DNA of 64,000 nt, from the NCBI RefSeq assembly GCF_001043025.1, contig NZ_JYLD01000002.1, positions 248,001-312,000 of the forward strand. The letters are read 5' to 3'. The notes under the pieces are model-generated. The model did no database searches, had not been told where the DNA came from, and worked only from the letters and a program-made list of their open reading frames with translations. The position numbers and the translations under genes were made by a program. Positions 34,786 through 44,108 of this stretch are shown in pieces; position 1 is the first letter of the stretch; each line of letters starts with the position of its first letter. This stretch comes from Pseudomonas helleri (GTDB taxonomy: Bacteria; Pseudomonadota; Gammaproteobacteria; Pseudomonadales; Pseudomonadaceae).

Positions 34786-37649
34786 TACAGGGCCTCTACC
34801 AATGCGCGGACTTCGTCCGGGCTGCCGACGCTCAGGGCCTGTTCGGCCAGTGTTTTAAGACGTTCCATGTTCAACTCACGTACTCGTGCTTTAACTTCAG
34901 GGATGCTGCGGGCCGAGACGCTGAGTTCATCCACACCCATGCCCACCAGCACTGGCACCGCCAATGGGTCGGCCGCCAATTCACCGCACACACCCACCCA
35001 TTTGCCGTGGGCATGGGCGGCGCGAACGGTGATGTCGATCAGTTGCAGCACTGCCGGGTGCAAGCCGTCGGCTTGTGCCGACAAGGTCGGGTGACCACGG
35101 TCGATGGCTAGCGTGTATTGCGTCAGGTCGTTGGTGCCGACACTGAAAAAGTCGACTTCCTTGGCCAGCACCGGCGCCAGCAAGGCGGCAGAAGGCACTT
35201 CGACCATGATCCCCAACTGCAAGTCAGCCACCGGGATTTCCAGACGCAGACGCTCAGTCATGTCCCGCGCCGCACGCCATTCAGCCACGCTGCCGACCAT
35301 CGGGAACATGATGCGCAGCGGGCGGTTGTCAGCCGAGCGCAACAGCGCGCGCAATTGGCTTTCCATAATCTGCGGGCGCTGCAACGTCAGACGAATGCCG
35401 CGCACCCCCAAAAACGGGTTTTCTTCTTTCTCGATAGGCCAGTATGGCAGGGGTTTGTCGCCACCCACGTCCAACGTGCGCACTACCAAAGGTCGCCCAT
35501 GCAGGTCGTCCAGCACACGGCGGTACTCGGCTTCCTGGGTCGCTTCGTCCGGCGCCTGCGGGTGGGCCATAAAAATCAGCTCGGTGCGCAACAGGCCAAT
35601 GCCTTCAGCGCCCTGCTCAACCGCGGTGGCCACACCTTTGCTCTCACCGATGTTGGCGAACACTTCAACTGCGTGCCCGTCCAGGGTGACGGCCGGTTGA
35701 TGACGCAACTCCGAGGCGGCCAGCAAGCGCTGCTCACGGCTGTCACGCTCATCGAGGGCGCGTTGCAGGGCATCCGCATCGGGGGCCACGTGCAAGCGGC
35801 CACGCTGGCCGTCGATCAACAATTGCGTGCCCGGTGCCAGCAACAACACGGCGTCACCGGCCCCCACCAAGGCAGGAATGCCCAAGGCGCGCGCAACAAT
35901 GGCGCTGTGTGCGGTCGCCCCGCCGCGAGCGGTCAAAATGCCCGCGACCCGCGCCGGGTCGAGACGCGCCACGTCAGAAGGCCCGACTTCGTCCATCACC
36001 AACACGTAGGGCTGATCGGGTTCGGCCAGAGTTTCGACACCACACAACTGCGCCAGTACGCGGCGACCAATGTCGCGCAAGTCCGCCGCACGCTCGGCCA
36101 GCAGCGCGTCCTGCAAGGACTCCTGCTGACGGGCCGCCGCTTCGATCACCGCCATCCAGGCGGCTTCGGCGCTTTCGCCCTGTTTGAGCCGCGAACCGAC
36201 TTCATCAGTCAGTTCCGGGTCGTCGAGCATTTCCTGGTGGGTGATGAAAATCTCGCGAATGGCCTTGGACTGGCTGCGCTGGATCAACGTTTCGATGTCT
36301 TGGCGCACCGCACTGATAGCACTGTGCAGACGCTCACGCTCAACGGCGGACGACTCGCCACGCAGCGGGTAATCGAAGGTTTGCAGCACCTGAATATGTG
36401 CCGGGCCGATGGCAATGCCCGGCGACGCCGCCACGGCATGGATCACGCTGCCGGCAGCCGGGGCCAGCACCACCTCAGCAATCTCGGCCAAGGCTGGCGC
36501 GTGTTCCGCTTGCGGTGCCAGTGGCTCAACTTCTTCGCCAAGGCCCTCTTCAACCGCCGCCAAAATGGCTGGCAAGGCGTCATTGGCGATGGTCGGTTCT
36601 GCGATAAATTCCAGCACCTGGCCACGACGGGCGCCGAGGCTGAGCAGTTTGCTCAAGCTCTTGGCAGACACGGCGCTGCCCTCTTGGCCATCGAGGATGC
36701 GCACACGAATATCGCCCTCAAAGCCCTTGGCCAATTGCGCGAGCACTTTGGCCGGGCGCGCATGCAAACCGTGGGCATTGGCCAGGGTGATACGAGCACT
36801 CGGCCAATCAGCCGGCAGCTCGCCGCCTAGGGCTTCGAGCACCGCACGGCGACTGGTGGCGCGGCCCAACTCTTGACCTCGCCCTTCAATCAGCAAGGCA
36901 CACAGGCGCTCAAGCAGGGCCTGATGCGCCTCGCCCAAACTGGCCAGGCAGAACAGGCCGCTGAGCGGCTGGCCAAGGTAGCGAATGGGTTTATCTGGGG
37001 TGACAAACGCCAGCCCCGGGCGTTTGACCGTTTGTTCGCTGTGCAGCCACCACAGGCCATCGCCCAGCGGCAGTGCTTCTGCTTGTTGCAGGACGGCGGC
37101 AAAACCATTGCTCACGCAATCGGCCTGGCGCAGTAAACGCGCACCGCGCCAAACCAGTTCTTCAAAGTCATCGGCAGACACGCCAAGGCCGATCATCTGA
37201 GCGTCCAGCGCCAGCTCTTGCGGTGCGCCCTGGAGCAACTTGAGCAGCGCCTCTGGTGTGCTGGCGCGGCGCAGGGCTTCGCCCAGATCGGTTTCACCCA
37301 GCGCCCGGGTCAGCAGTTGCAAGAGGCGCAGGTGTTCATCGGACTTGGCCGCAATCCCGATTGCCAAGTACACAATCTGCCCGTCGCCCCAGTCCACGCC
37401 CTGTGGAAACTGCAATAAACGCACGCCGGTGGTGTGCACCAAGTCGCGGGTTTCAGGGGTGCCATGGGGGATCGCAATACCTTGCCCCAAAAAGGTTGAG
37501 CCTTGAGCCTCACGCGCCTGCAAGCCATTCAGATAACCTTCGGCCACCAAACCATCGGCGACCAGTTTATCGGCGAGTAAGTGCAGCGCCGCAGACTTGT
37601 CCACAGCCGTTTGGCCCATGGAAATCTGCTCTATGGTGAGCTCGAGCAT
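34785..37649 (-). CDS. fruB: Fructose-specific PTS multiphosphoryl transfer protein (EIIA-HPr-EI)
   Basis: A 954-residue cytoplasmic fusion that carries the complete phosphate relay for fructose. The EIIA domain has its active His62 (IAIPHGTPE), the HPr domain His296 (AHGLHARPAKV), and the Enzyme I domain His581 (RGGATAHSAIVARALG), followed by the PEP-binding barrel (GIMVEVPSA and SVGTNDLTQY). ATG 37649 is chosen because AAGGAGAACGC precedes it; ATG 37673 would lie within this ribosome site region. It is the first gene of fruBKA, controlled by the operator at 37789-37800. Confidence 0.96.
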   Translation of the reverse strand: MLELTIEQISMGQTAVDKSAALHLLADKLVADGLVAEGYLNGLQAREAQGSTFLGQGIAIPHGTPETRDLVHTTGVRLLQFPQGVDWGDGQIVYLAIGIAAKSDEHLRLLQLLTRALGETDLGEALRRASTPEALLKLLQGAPQELALDAQMIGLGVSADDFEELVWRGARLLRQADCVSNGFAAVLQQAEALPLGDGLWWLHSEQTVKRPGLAFVTPDKPIRYLGQPLSGLFCLASLGEAHQALLERLCALLIEGRGQELGRATSRRAVLEALGGELPADWPSARITLANAHGLHARPAKVLAQLAKGFEGDIRVRILDGQEGSAVSAKSLSKLLSLGARRGQVLEFIAEPTIANDALPAILAAVEEGLGEEVEPLAPQAEHAPALAEIAEVVLAPAAGSVIHAVAASPGIAIGPAHIQVLQTFDYPLRGESSAVERERLHSAISAVRQDIETLIQRSQSKAIREIFITHQEMLDDPELTDEVGSRLKQGESAEAAWMAVIEAAARQQESLQDALLAERAADLRDIGRRVLAQLCGVETLAEPDQPYVLVMDEVGPSDVARLDPARVAGILTARGGATAHSAIVARALGIPALVGAGDAVLLLAPGTQLLIDGQRGRLHVAPDADALQRALDERDSREQRLLAASELRHQPAVTLDGHAVEVFANIGESKGVATAVEQGAEGIGLLRTELIFMAHPQAPDEATQEAEYRRVLDDLHGRPLVVRTLDVGGDKPLPYWPIEKEENPFLGVRGIRLTLQRPQIMESQLRALLRSADNRPLRIMFPMVGSVAEWRAARDMTERLRLEIPVADLQLGIMVEVPSAALLAPVLAKEVDFFSVGTNDLTQYTLAIDRGHPTLSAQADGLHPAVLQLIDITVRAAHAHGKWVGVCGELAADPLAVPVLVGMGVDELSVSARSIPEVKARVRELNMERLKTLAEQALSVGSPDEVRALVEAL

Positions 37650-37788
37650 GCGTTCTCCTTTTCCGACGCTCAATGGCGCACGGTATTGTTTTGAATTATG
37701 TCAGCTTAGGTCGCTCTCCCCGGAGTGTGTCAGCAGATGTGTGGCAAGCACCCTGCTGTCGTAGGAAAACACCTTAAATCACGTAGGC

Positions 37789-37800
37789 TGAATCGTTTAA
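37789..37800. promoter_or_regulatory. Cra/FruR operator between fruB and fruR
   Basis: TGAATCGTTTAA matches the E. coli Cra consensus TGAATCGTTTCA at 11 of 12 positions and, as I recall it, the inverse of the P. putida FruR site at 11 of 12. It lies 140 bp upstream of fruB and 191 bp upstream of fruR. The 341-bp divergent region shows no gene. Confidence 0.75.
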
Positions 37801-37990
37801 TCAAGAAAGAACGGCACGTTACTGCATAATCGCTCGCGCTTGAAGCCCAACCTGTCGGTTTGATCGATGTCAACCGAGCGATGTTGCAAAAAAATACAGT
37901 GACCACAAGGCAGACGATGATCGACTGCCGTAATCGGTTAGGATTGACCACAATGTCGACACGTACTACAAAAAATAAGGAATTTTCGGC

Positions 37991-38980
37991 GTGAAGCTCA
38001 GTGATATTGCACACCTGGCAGGGGTTTCGGTGACTACCGCCAGCTATGTCATCAATGGCAAGGCCGAGCAGCAGCGCATCAGCAGCAGCACGGTCGAGCG
38101 CGTACGCGCAGTCGTCGAGGCGCATGGGTTTACCCCCAACCCGCAAGCCGCAGGCCTGCGCAGCCGACACACGCGCACACTGGGTTTTATTCTTCCGGAC
38201 CTCGAAAACCCGAGTTATGCACGTATCGCCAAGCAACTGGAGCAAGGTGCCCGTGCGCGCGGCTATCAACTGCTGATCGCCAGCTCCGACGACGCCCCCG
38301 ACAGCGAGCGGCAGTTGCTCAAGCTGTTTCGTGCCCGCCGTTGCGACGCCTTGTTTGTGGCCAGTTGCCTGCCACCTGAAGATGACAGCTACCGTCAACT
38401 GCAAGACCTCGGCATGCCGATCATTGCGATTGACCGGACCCTGGACCCGGCGCGCTTCTGCTCCGTGATCAGCGATGACTGCGAAGCCAGCCTGCAACTG
38501 ACCCGTAGCCTGCTCAACCCCCTGCCGCAGCAAATCGCCCTGATCGGCGCACGCCCCGAACTGAGCATCAGCCAGGCGCGGGCGGCGGGCTTCAAACAGG
38601 CACTGGAAGGCTTTGAAGGTGAAATCCTGATCGAACACGGCGCAGCCTTCAGCCGCGACTGTGGCCGGCGCATCATCGATGAGCTGCTGGAGCGTTTGGG
38701 GCATTTTCCTGAAGCGCTGGTTACAACCTCCTACGTGCTGCTGCAAGGCATGTTCGATGCGTTGCTGGAGCACCCTGATCACACGCCGCCTCTGCGCCTG
38801 GCCACGTTTGGTGATACACAGTTGCTGGACTTCCTGCCGCTGCCGGTCAATGCCATGGGCCAACAGCACCCGCTGATCGCTGAGAAAGCCCTGGAACTGG
38901 CCTTGGCGGCCATTGAAGATCGGCGCTACGAGCCTGGCATCCGGGCCATTGCGCGCACCTTTAAACAGCGCATTCAGTAG
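37991..38980 (+). CDS. fruR: Fructose operon repressor, LacI family
   Basis: A 329-residue LacI/GalR regulator (FruR/Cra). The N-terminal helix-turn-helix is MKLSDIAHLAGVSVTTASYV with the hinge helix following near residue 50; the periplasmic-binding-like effector domain covers residues 62-329 (LGFILPDLENPSYARIAKQL). The effector is expected to be fructose-1-phosphate (established for Pseudomonas FruR). The start is GTG 37991, with AAGGA nine bases upstream. It is divergent from the fru operon it should repress. The TatD-family gene begins 9 bp downstream. Confidence 0.92.
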   Translation: MKLSDIAHLAGVSVTTASYVINGKAEQQRISSSTVERVRAVVEAHGFTPNPQAAGLRSRHTRTLGFILPDLENPSYARIAKQLEQGARARGYQLLIASSDDAPDSERQLLKLFRARRCDALFVASCLPPEDDSYRQLQDLGMPIIAIDRTLDPARFCSVISDDCEASLQLTRSLLNPLPQQIALIGARPELSISQARAAGFKQALEGFEGEILIEHGAAFSRDCGRRIIDELLERLGHFPEALVTTSYVLLQGMFDALLEHPDHTPPLRLATFGDTQLLDFLPLPVNAMGQQHPLIAEKALELALAAIEDRRYEPGIRAIARTFKQRIQ

Positions 38981-38989
38981 GTTGGCTGC

Positions 38990-39775
38990 ATGCACCTGAT
39001 CGACACCCACACCCACCTCGATTTCCCGGACTTTGACCCCGACCGCGCGTGTTTACTGGCGCGCAGCCGGGCGCTGGGGGTCAGGCAAATGGTCGTGTTG
39101 GGGGTGTATCAGGACAATTGGCAGCGCCTGTGGGACGGGGTCCAAACCGACCCTCAGCTCTACGCCGCCTTTGGCTTGCATCCGGTGTACCTGGAACAGC
39201 ACCGGCCCGAGCATGTTCGCGAGCTTGGGCAATGGCTGGAGCGTCTGGCCGGGCACCCGCAGTTGTGCGCGGTCGGTGAGATCGGTCTCGACTACTTTTT
39301 GCCGGAGCTGGATCGCGACGCACAGCAGGCGTTATTTGAAGCGCAGTTATCGTTGGCGGCAGGCGCCTCACTCCCGGCCTTGCTGCACGTGCGCCGCAGC
39401 CATGCGCCAGTGATTGCGACCTTGAAGCGTTTTAGGCTTAAGCGCGGCGGGATCATTCATGCGTTTGCAGGCAGCCGGGAAGAAGCCCGCGAATACATCA
39501 AGCTGGGGTTCAAGTTGGGCTTGGGTGGCGCCGCGACCTGGCCGCAGGCATTGCGCCTGCGCAAAGTCATCGCCGACTTGCCGCTGGAATCCATCGTGCT
39601 GGAAACCGACTCGCCGGACATGGCGCCGTTCATGTACCCCAACCAACGCAACAGCCCGGAGCACTTGCCGGCTATTTGCGAGGCGCTGGCGGGAGTCATG
39701 GGGATCAGTGCCGAGGTGTTGGCCGAGGCCAGCACGGCGAATGCGTGTGAGGTGTTTGGCTGGGAAGCTAACTAA
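38990..39775 (+). CDS. TatD-family metal-dependent hydrolase
   Basis: A 261-residue TIM-barrel hydrolase of the TatD/YjjV family. Metal-binding histidines are His7 and His9 in DTHTHLDF; further ligands are in GEIGLDYF (Glu), LLHVRRSH (His), HAFAGSREE (His) and ETDSPDMAP (Asp). TatD enzymes are DNases or related phosphoesterases; the physiological substrate is not established for this subgroup. It is 9 bp after fruR and probably co-transcribed. A REP pair begins 5 bp after the stop. Confidence 0.9.
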   Translation: MHLIDTHTHLDFPDFDPDRACLLARSRALGVRQMVVLGVYQDNWQRLWDGVQTDPQLYAAFGLHPVYLEQHRPEHVRELGQWLERLAGHPQLCAVGEIGLDYFLPELDRDAQQALFEAQLSLAAGASLPALLHVRRSHAPVIATLKRFRLKRGGIIHAFAGSREEAREYIKLGFKLGLGGAATWPQALRLRKVIADLPLESIVLETDSPDMAPFMYPNQRNSPEHLPAICEALAGVMGISAEVLAEASTANACEVFGWEAN

Positions 39776-39780
39776 AACTC

Positions 39781-39848
39781 TGTAGGAGCGAGCTTGCCTC
39801 GCGATCTTTTAAACCAGCAAAAGATCGCGAGGCAAGCTCGCTCCTACA
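39781..39848. repeat. REP inverted pair (GTAGGAGCGAGCTTG type)
   Basis: TGTAGGAGCGAGCTTGCCTC and its inverse GAGGCAAGCTCGCTCCTACA flank an AAACCAGCAA centre, between the convergent TatD-family gene and ampE. Confidence 0.9.
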
Positions 39849-39858
39849 GGCAGTTGGC

Positions 39859-40695
39859 TTAGAGCAACAACGTCCACACCGCAAAGCCGGTGTACCACAG
39901 CACCGCCGCCCGCAGTAGCAAGGCCCACAACGTATCGAGGCTGGCGACGCCTTCCGGGCCGACTTGCGGTGCCGGGATTTCAGCCGCGGCACAACCGGCT
40001 TTGTTGATCAGTTGTTCTGCGCTGATGTCCCAGCTCAGCAGTTCGTGCAACATCACCCGGGTGACCGCGGCAAAGTTGCCCACCAACGCAAAACTCGCCG
40101 CCAGCAAACGTACCGGCAACCAGTCAAAGGCATGCCGCAGTTGCCGGGCACGCTCAACCAGCTCAGGGTTTTTACTGTGCTCGGCCGCCAGCGCCAGCAA
40201 GCGATAGCTCAAGGCCGCCACCGGGCCCAGCAGGAAGTACCAAAAAATCACCGCAAAAAAGCTCTGATACGCCTGCCACAGCAAATGGCTCTGCACTTTC
40301 TCAAGCAACTGCTCGCCGCTGTCTGCACGCACGCCAATGTCGCGCTCGGCCACATGTGCACTGGCTTGCAGATCTCCGCGTCGCCAGGCATCGCGAACCG
40401 GCCCCAGCCCCGCGAGCAGGTCACCCCGGCCCAAGCTGTAAATGAGCACCAACAGGTGCACCGGCAGCACCAGCAAGCCATACGCCACCGGCTCCAGCAC
40501 CCACAACAGCAGACCCAGGACCAGCACCGGGAACAGAATCAGAATGGCCAGCACCCACAACGGCCTGTTCACCAGTTTGGGGCTGGACTCCAGTTTGTGC
40601 AGTTCGCGCAACCAGCCGCTATCACACTGCAAACGCTGGCGCAGCGCCGAGAACTTCTCGACCAGAATCGCCAGCAGTAACACCACAAAACTCAT
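39859..40695 (-). CDS. ampE: Regulatory inner-membrane protein AmpE
   Basis: A 278-residue inner-membrane protein with helices at the N-terminus, near residues 47-85, 140-165 and at the C-terminus (AAVLWYTGFAVWTLLL). The start MSFVVLLLAILVEKFSALRQ and the WYFLLGPVAALSYRL segment are characteristic of AmpE. It is translated with ampD through a four-base overlap (ATGA). In enterobacteria ampDE links cell-wall recycling to AmpC induction; AmpE's own activity is not defined. Confidence 0.93.
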   Translation of the reverse strand: MSFVVLLLAILVEKFSALRQRLQCDSGWLRELHKLESSPKLVNRPLWVLAILILFPVLVLGLLLWVLEPVAYGLLVLPVHLLVLIYSLGRGDLLAGLGPVRDAWRRGDLQASAHVAERDIGVRADSGEQLLEKVQSHLLWQAYQSFFAVIFWYFLLGPVAALSYRLLALAAEHSKNPELVERARQLRHAFDWLPVRLLAASFALVGNFAAVTRVMLHELLSWDISAEQLINKAGCAAAEIPAPQVGPEGVASLDTLWALLLRAAVLWYTGFAVWTLLL

Positions 40696-41255
40696 TGCTT
40701 ATCTCCTGTGTGGCGCAACGCGTCACGAAAGCGCATCCATTCAAAAGCCGGGCCCGGGTCCGTTTTGCGCCCCGGTGCGATGTCACTGTGACCGCATATG
40801 CGCTGCGCCGTGATCGCCGGGTAGGCGGCTTGCAATTGCCGGGTCAAGGCTAGCAGTGACTCGTACTGCGCGTCGGTGAATGGCAGGTCATCGGTGCCTT
40901 CCAGCTCGACGCCCAAAGAAAAATCATTGCAGCCCTCACGCCCGTCGAAACATGAAATACCCGCGTGCCAGGCGCGATCAAGACACGAGACAAACTGAGT
41001 GATTTTGCCGTCACGTTCAATCAGAAAATGCGCACTGACCGTGAGCTTCTGGATGCCTTCAAAGTAGGGATGTTCAGTGAAGTCGAGTTGATTCTGGAAA
41101 AACTCCTGCACTTTCCCCGTACCGAACTGACCCGGCGGCAAGCTGATGTTGTGGATAACCAGCAGGGAGATCTCGCCCTCAGGGCGCGCATTGAAGTTGG
41201 GTGACGGGCAATGGCGCACGCATTTGCACCAACCGCTTGCGGGGTCCAGCTGCAT
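40692..41255 (-). CDS. ampD: 1,6-Anhydro-N-acetylmuramyl-L-alanine amidase AmpD
   Basis: A 187-residue zinc amidase that cleaves anhydro-muropeptides during cell-wall recycling; loss derepresses AmpC in Pseudomonas (established). Zinc ligands are His35 (VIHNISLPPGQFG), His156 (ICGHSDIAPGRK) and Asp166 (KTDPG), with catalytic Glu117 (VELEG). It has no signal peptide, which fits the cytoplasmic AmpD and not AmpDh2/3. ATG 41255 begins MQLDPASGWC, a normal family start. Confidence 0.96.
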   Translation of the reverse strand: MQLDPASGWCKCVRHCPSPNFNARPEGEISLLVIHNISLPPGQFGTGKVQEFFQNQLDFTEHPYFEGIQKLTVSAHFLIERDGKITQFVSCLDRAWHAGISCFDGREGCNDFSLGVELEGTDDLPFTDAQYESLLALTRQLQAAYPAITAQRICGHSDIAPGRKTDPGPAFEWMRFRDALRHTGDKQ

Positions 41256-41336
41256 ACAGGCTCCTCAACGACGCTAACGAAAGGCCCAGTATGCCGCGAT
41301 GAACGCGGCGATGGGGAGCAATCTGCCTGCTGTGGA

Positions 41337-42827
41337 TCAATGAGCGCTGTATTGCCCCAGGCTGCCAATCATCGATGCCAGGGCGCGGTCGAACAACGGG
41401 CGGTCATCCAGTAACGAAATCGTCCCGCTGCGCAGTTGGCCGATCAAGTCGCTGCGGCTCTTTTCCACCACTTTCACACCACTGCGATTGACAAAAATGT
41501 GCCGACCTTCGGGCTCCATAATCGCAATCAGTTTGCAGCGCTGGCGGCAGGTCGAGTTGGTTTGCAGCTCGATCCAGGTGCCAATACGTAACTGGCTGAC
41601 CAGCAGCAAGCCCAGGTGATCCTGCTCATCCAGCGCCGACGGCAGGCCAGCCTCCAACGGGCGCAACCGGCGTGCCTGCAACTGCTCGTGGGCACGGGTA
41701 CGATGCTCAAGCTGCTCGACCAGCCCGCGTTCGGCGTGAGTAAAGCGCAAAAAGTCATGCAACAACTCTTCCAGCAACTCGGGCGTGTCAACGCAGGGGC
41801 AACGCGCCAGTTGCTTCAACAGCTGTTCGATTTCGCGGTACAGCGGCTCGTTGCGCACGCCAACGCTGTCATCCCAGCCAACCGCCGCATCGGCCATCAC
41901 GTTCAACAGGCTACGGGCCGGATGGCTGTCGCTGCTGAAGAAGTGCGGATCGAGCTGTGCGATCTTGAGCATGGGCTCTTGCAACTGGCCCATGAGCTTT
42001 TTCAACGGCGGCGCGAGGTTGCGGTCCCTGCTTATATAGTCAAACAGCTTGCCGACCAACTGGTTCACGTCTTCGCCCGCCACAACCGACTCGTGCTGGT
42101 GCCCGGCCTTGCTTGAGCTGCAGCAGGCGATCCCGGTCGAGATCTCGGGCAGCACGCCCGTGGCCACCAGCAATTGGTTGGCATCGGCGTACAGGCGTGA
42201 GGTCTGGCTGAGCAGGTACTTTTCGAAGAGCTGCAACATGATCAGTTTGACCTTGAGATCAACGCCCTGGTCGCGTTCAGCCTGCAAGAAGTACTCGCAG
42301 AGCATCGCTGGCCCCAACGGGTTGGTGTGCTCATTGAGCGTCACCCAGCTCAAGGTGTTGAGGCGCGTGGTCAAGTGGCACAGATCGAACTGATCCCGGG
42401 CCAGCACTTGAGTAACCATCGCATTGATCGCTTGATCACGCTCGCTATCGACAATGACCAATGAAAAGGCGCTCTGTGTCGGCACAGGGTCATGCAAGGC
42501 GCTTTCGCTGGTCTCTGGCTGGGTCAATTTGAGGAAGGCGAAAAACAGTCGTTCAAGAAAGCCGCGCTCGATGTTTTTACGCTTGAGCCGCACGTCGCGC
42601 ATGGCTTCAAAATACAGGCTTTGCTCGGCGTCACTGCGGGCCTTGTCGGCCATTGCAAACAGGGTTTCGTCGGCATTGTCGAACAGCACTTGCAGCTCGT
42701 ATCTCAGTTGCTGCGCGGCCTTGTCATGCACCTGCAACAGGATCACAGGCAGGCGGGTAAGCGGCGAATGCATCGCCAACTCCGTAGAGGTCCTGTAGCC
42801 AGGCCCCACTTTCCCGTCATTTTGCAT
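41337..42827 (-). CDS. DUF1631-type protein of unknown function
   Basis: A 496-residue, mostly helical cytoplasmic protein that I assign to the DUF1631 family by its position (PA4523 slot between ampD and nadC) and by segments such as HPARSLLNVMADAAVGWDD, LRIGTWIELQ and RHIFVNRSGVKVVEKSR. Homologues I remember are longer, so the middle may be reduced here, but both ends look intact. There is no signal peptide or membrane helix. The start ATG 42827 follows GGAGGGCAGG. The C-terminal third resembles a PilZ-like small domain in layout; this is only an impression. The function is unknown. Confidence 0.7.
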   Translation of the reverse strand: MQNDGKVGPGYRTSTELAMHSPLTRLPVILLQVHDKAAQQLRYELQVLFDNADETLFAMADKARSDAEQSLYFEAMRDVRLKRKNIERGFLERLFFAFLKLTQPETSESALHDPVPTQSAFSLVIVDSERDQAINAMVTQVLARDQFDLCHLTTRLNTLSWVTLNEHTNPLGPAMLCEYFLQAERDQGVDLKVKLIMLQLFEKYLLSQTSRLYADANQLLVATGVLPEISTGIACCSSSKAGHQHESVVAGEDVNQLVGKLFDYISRDRNLAPPLKKLMGQLQEPMLKIAQLDPHFFSSDSHPARSLLNVMADAAVGWDDSVGVRNEPLYREIEQLLKQLARCPCVDTPELLEELLHDFLRFTHAERGLVEQLEHRTRAHEQLQARRLRPLEAGLPSALDEQDHLGLLLVSQLRIGTWIELQTNSTCRQRCKLIAIMEPEGRHIFVNRSGVKVVEKSRSDLIGQLRSGTISLLDDRPLFDRALASMIGSLGQYSAH

Positions 42828-43176
42828 CCTGCCCTCCAGTAATGGTTTCTACGCTGCCCCGTGAACTGCACGTGACTCATGGGTCACGCCTGACGCTCAC
42901 AGACAGTTACCGGCAAGTGTTTGCACACTCGCCGGCAGGTCGAAATCAGAACATCACTTAGTGCGTCAAAGCTATGACGCCAAATAGAAGGCGGATTATC
43001 GGTAAAAGAACTCGCTTGTACCAGTCACACTCGGCATTTCAATGAGCGAGCGGGCAAATTAATCCTGAAACTGCCAAAAGCCGCACAGTTAGGCATGTTA
43101 TTCCTGCGCTGCATGCGCCTTGGGTTCCGCAGCGGCATAGTCATATAATCGACGCACTTTGTTTGTGGAGCGCGTT
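42828..43176. other. Divergent intergenic region between the DUF1631 gene and nadC
   Basis: The 349-bp region carries the nadC promoter at 43120-43149 and a near-perfect hairpin CCGGCAAGTGT-TTGC-ACACTCGCCGG (42909-42934) close to the DUF1631 gene start. I see no gene in it. Confidence 0.5.
43120..43149 (+). promoter_or_regulatory. Sigma-70-type promoter of nadC
   Basis: TTGGGT (43120-43125) and TATAAT (43144-43149) are separated by 18 bp, 28 bases ahead of the nadC start. Confidence 0.65.
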
Positions 43177-44025
43177 ATGCCGAATTTACATCTGGCCGAC
43201 CTCACTGCCGAAATCGAAGCCAACGTGCGTCGTGCGTTAGCCGAAGACCTGGGCAGCGGCGACATCACTGCACGACTGATACCCGCCGAACGTCTGGCCA
43301 AAGCGACGATCATTACCCGCGAAGCAGCCGTGATCAGTGGCACCGCCTGGGTCGACACTGTGTTTCGCCAGCTTGACCCGCGCGTGGCCGTGCACTGGCA
43401 AGTGGTCGACGGCGAGCGCGTGAGCCCCAACCAAGTGTTGTTTCATCTCGAAGGCCCTGCCCGCTCGTTGCTCAGCGGTGAACGCAGCGCCCTGAACTTT
43501 CTGCAAATGTTGTCGGGCGTTGCGACCCACGCGCAGTCATTGGCCGATAAAGTCGCTGACACTCAAGTCAAGCTGCTCGACACCCGCAAAACCTTGCCGG
43601 GCCTGCGTCTGGCGCAAAAGTATGCAGTGACCTGTGGCGGCTGCCATAACCACCGCATTGGCTTGTACGACGCCTTCCTGATCAAGGAAAACCACATTGC
43701 GGCCTGTGGCGGCATTGCCGAAGCCATCAATGCCGCGCACAAAATCGCGCCTGGCAAGCCGGTGGAAATCGAAGTCGAAAGCTTGAGCGAACTCAAGGAA
43801 GCGCTGGCGGCGGGCGCCGACATCATCATGCTTGACGAACTGAGCCTGGACGACATGCGCGAAGCCGTGCGCATCAACGCGGGCCAGGCCAAGCTTGAAG
43901 CCAGCGGCGGGATCAACGACGCCACCTTGCGCCCGATTGCCGAAACCGGCGTGGACTACATCTCGATCGGCGCCATGACCAAAGATGTCAAAGCGGTGGA
44001 CCTGTCGATGCGTTTGAGCATCTAA
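43177..44025 (+). CDS. nadC: Nicotinate-nucleotide pyrophosphorylase (quinolinate phosphoribosyltransferase)
   Basis: A 282-residue NadC that makes nicotinate mononucleotide from quinolinate and PRPP in NAD synthesis. Family motifs: [17 protein letters not shown], the active-site stretch [23 protein letters not shown] (here split: Arg/Lys at about 132-134), [17 protein letters not shown], and the glycine-rich end [12 protein letters not shown] 43177 ([14 protein letters not shown]) is preferred because GGAG lies about 9 bases upstream; an earlier in-frame start overlaps the promoter. It is monocistronic and followed by a REP pair. Confidence 0.96.
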   Translation: MPNLHLADLTAEIEANVRRALAEDLGSGDITARLIPAERLAKATIITREAAVISGTAWVDTVFRQLDPRVAVHWQVVDGERVSPNQVLFHLEGPARSLLSGERSALNFLQMLSGVATHAQSLADKVADTQVKLLDTRKTLPGLRLAQKYAVTCGGCHNHRIGLYDAFLIKENHIAACGGIAEAINAAHKIAPGKPVEIEVESLSELKEALAAGADIIMLDELSLDDMREAVRINAGQAKLEASGGINDATLRPIAETGVDYISIGAMTKDVKAVDLSMRLSI

Positions 44026-44036
44026 CCACCCTCTCC

Positions 44037-44104
44037 TGTAGGAGCAAGCTTGTCTCGCGATCTTTTAAACATTCAAAAGATCGCGAGGCAAGCTCGCTCC
44101 TACA
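44037..44104. repeat. REP inverted pair (GTAGGAGCGAGCTTG type)
   Basis: TGTAGGAGCAAGCTTGTCTC is mirrored by GAGGCAAGCTCGCTCCTACA, between the convergent nadC and ogt. The left arm carries a G-to-A change (GAGCAAG). Confidence 0.9.
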
Positions 44105-44108
44105 GTCA

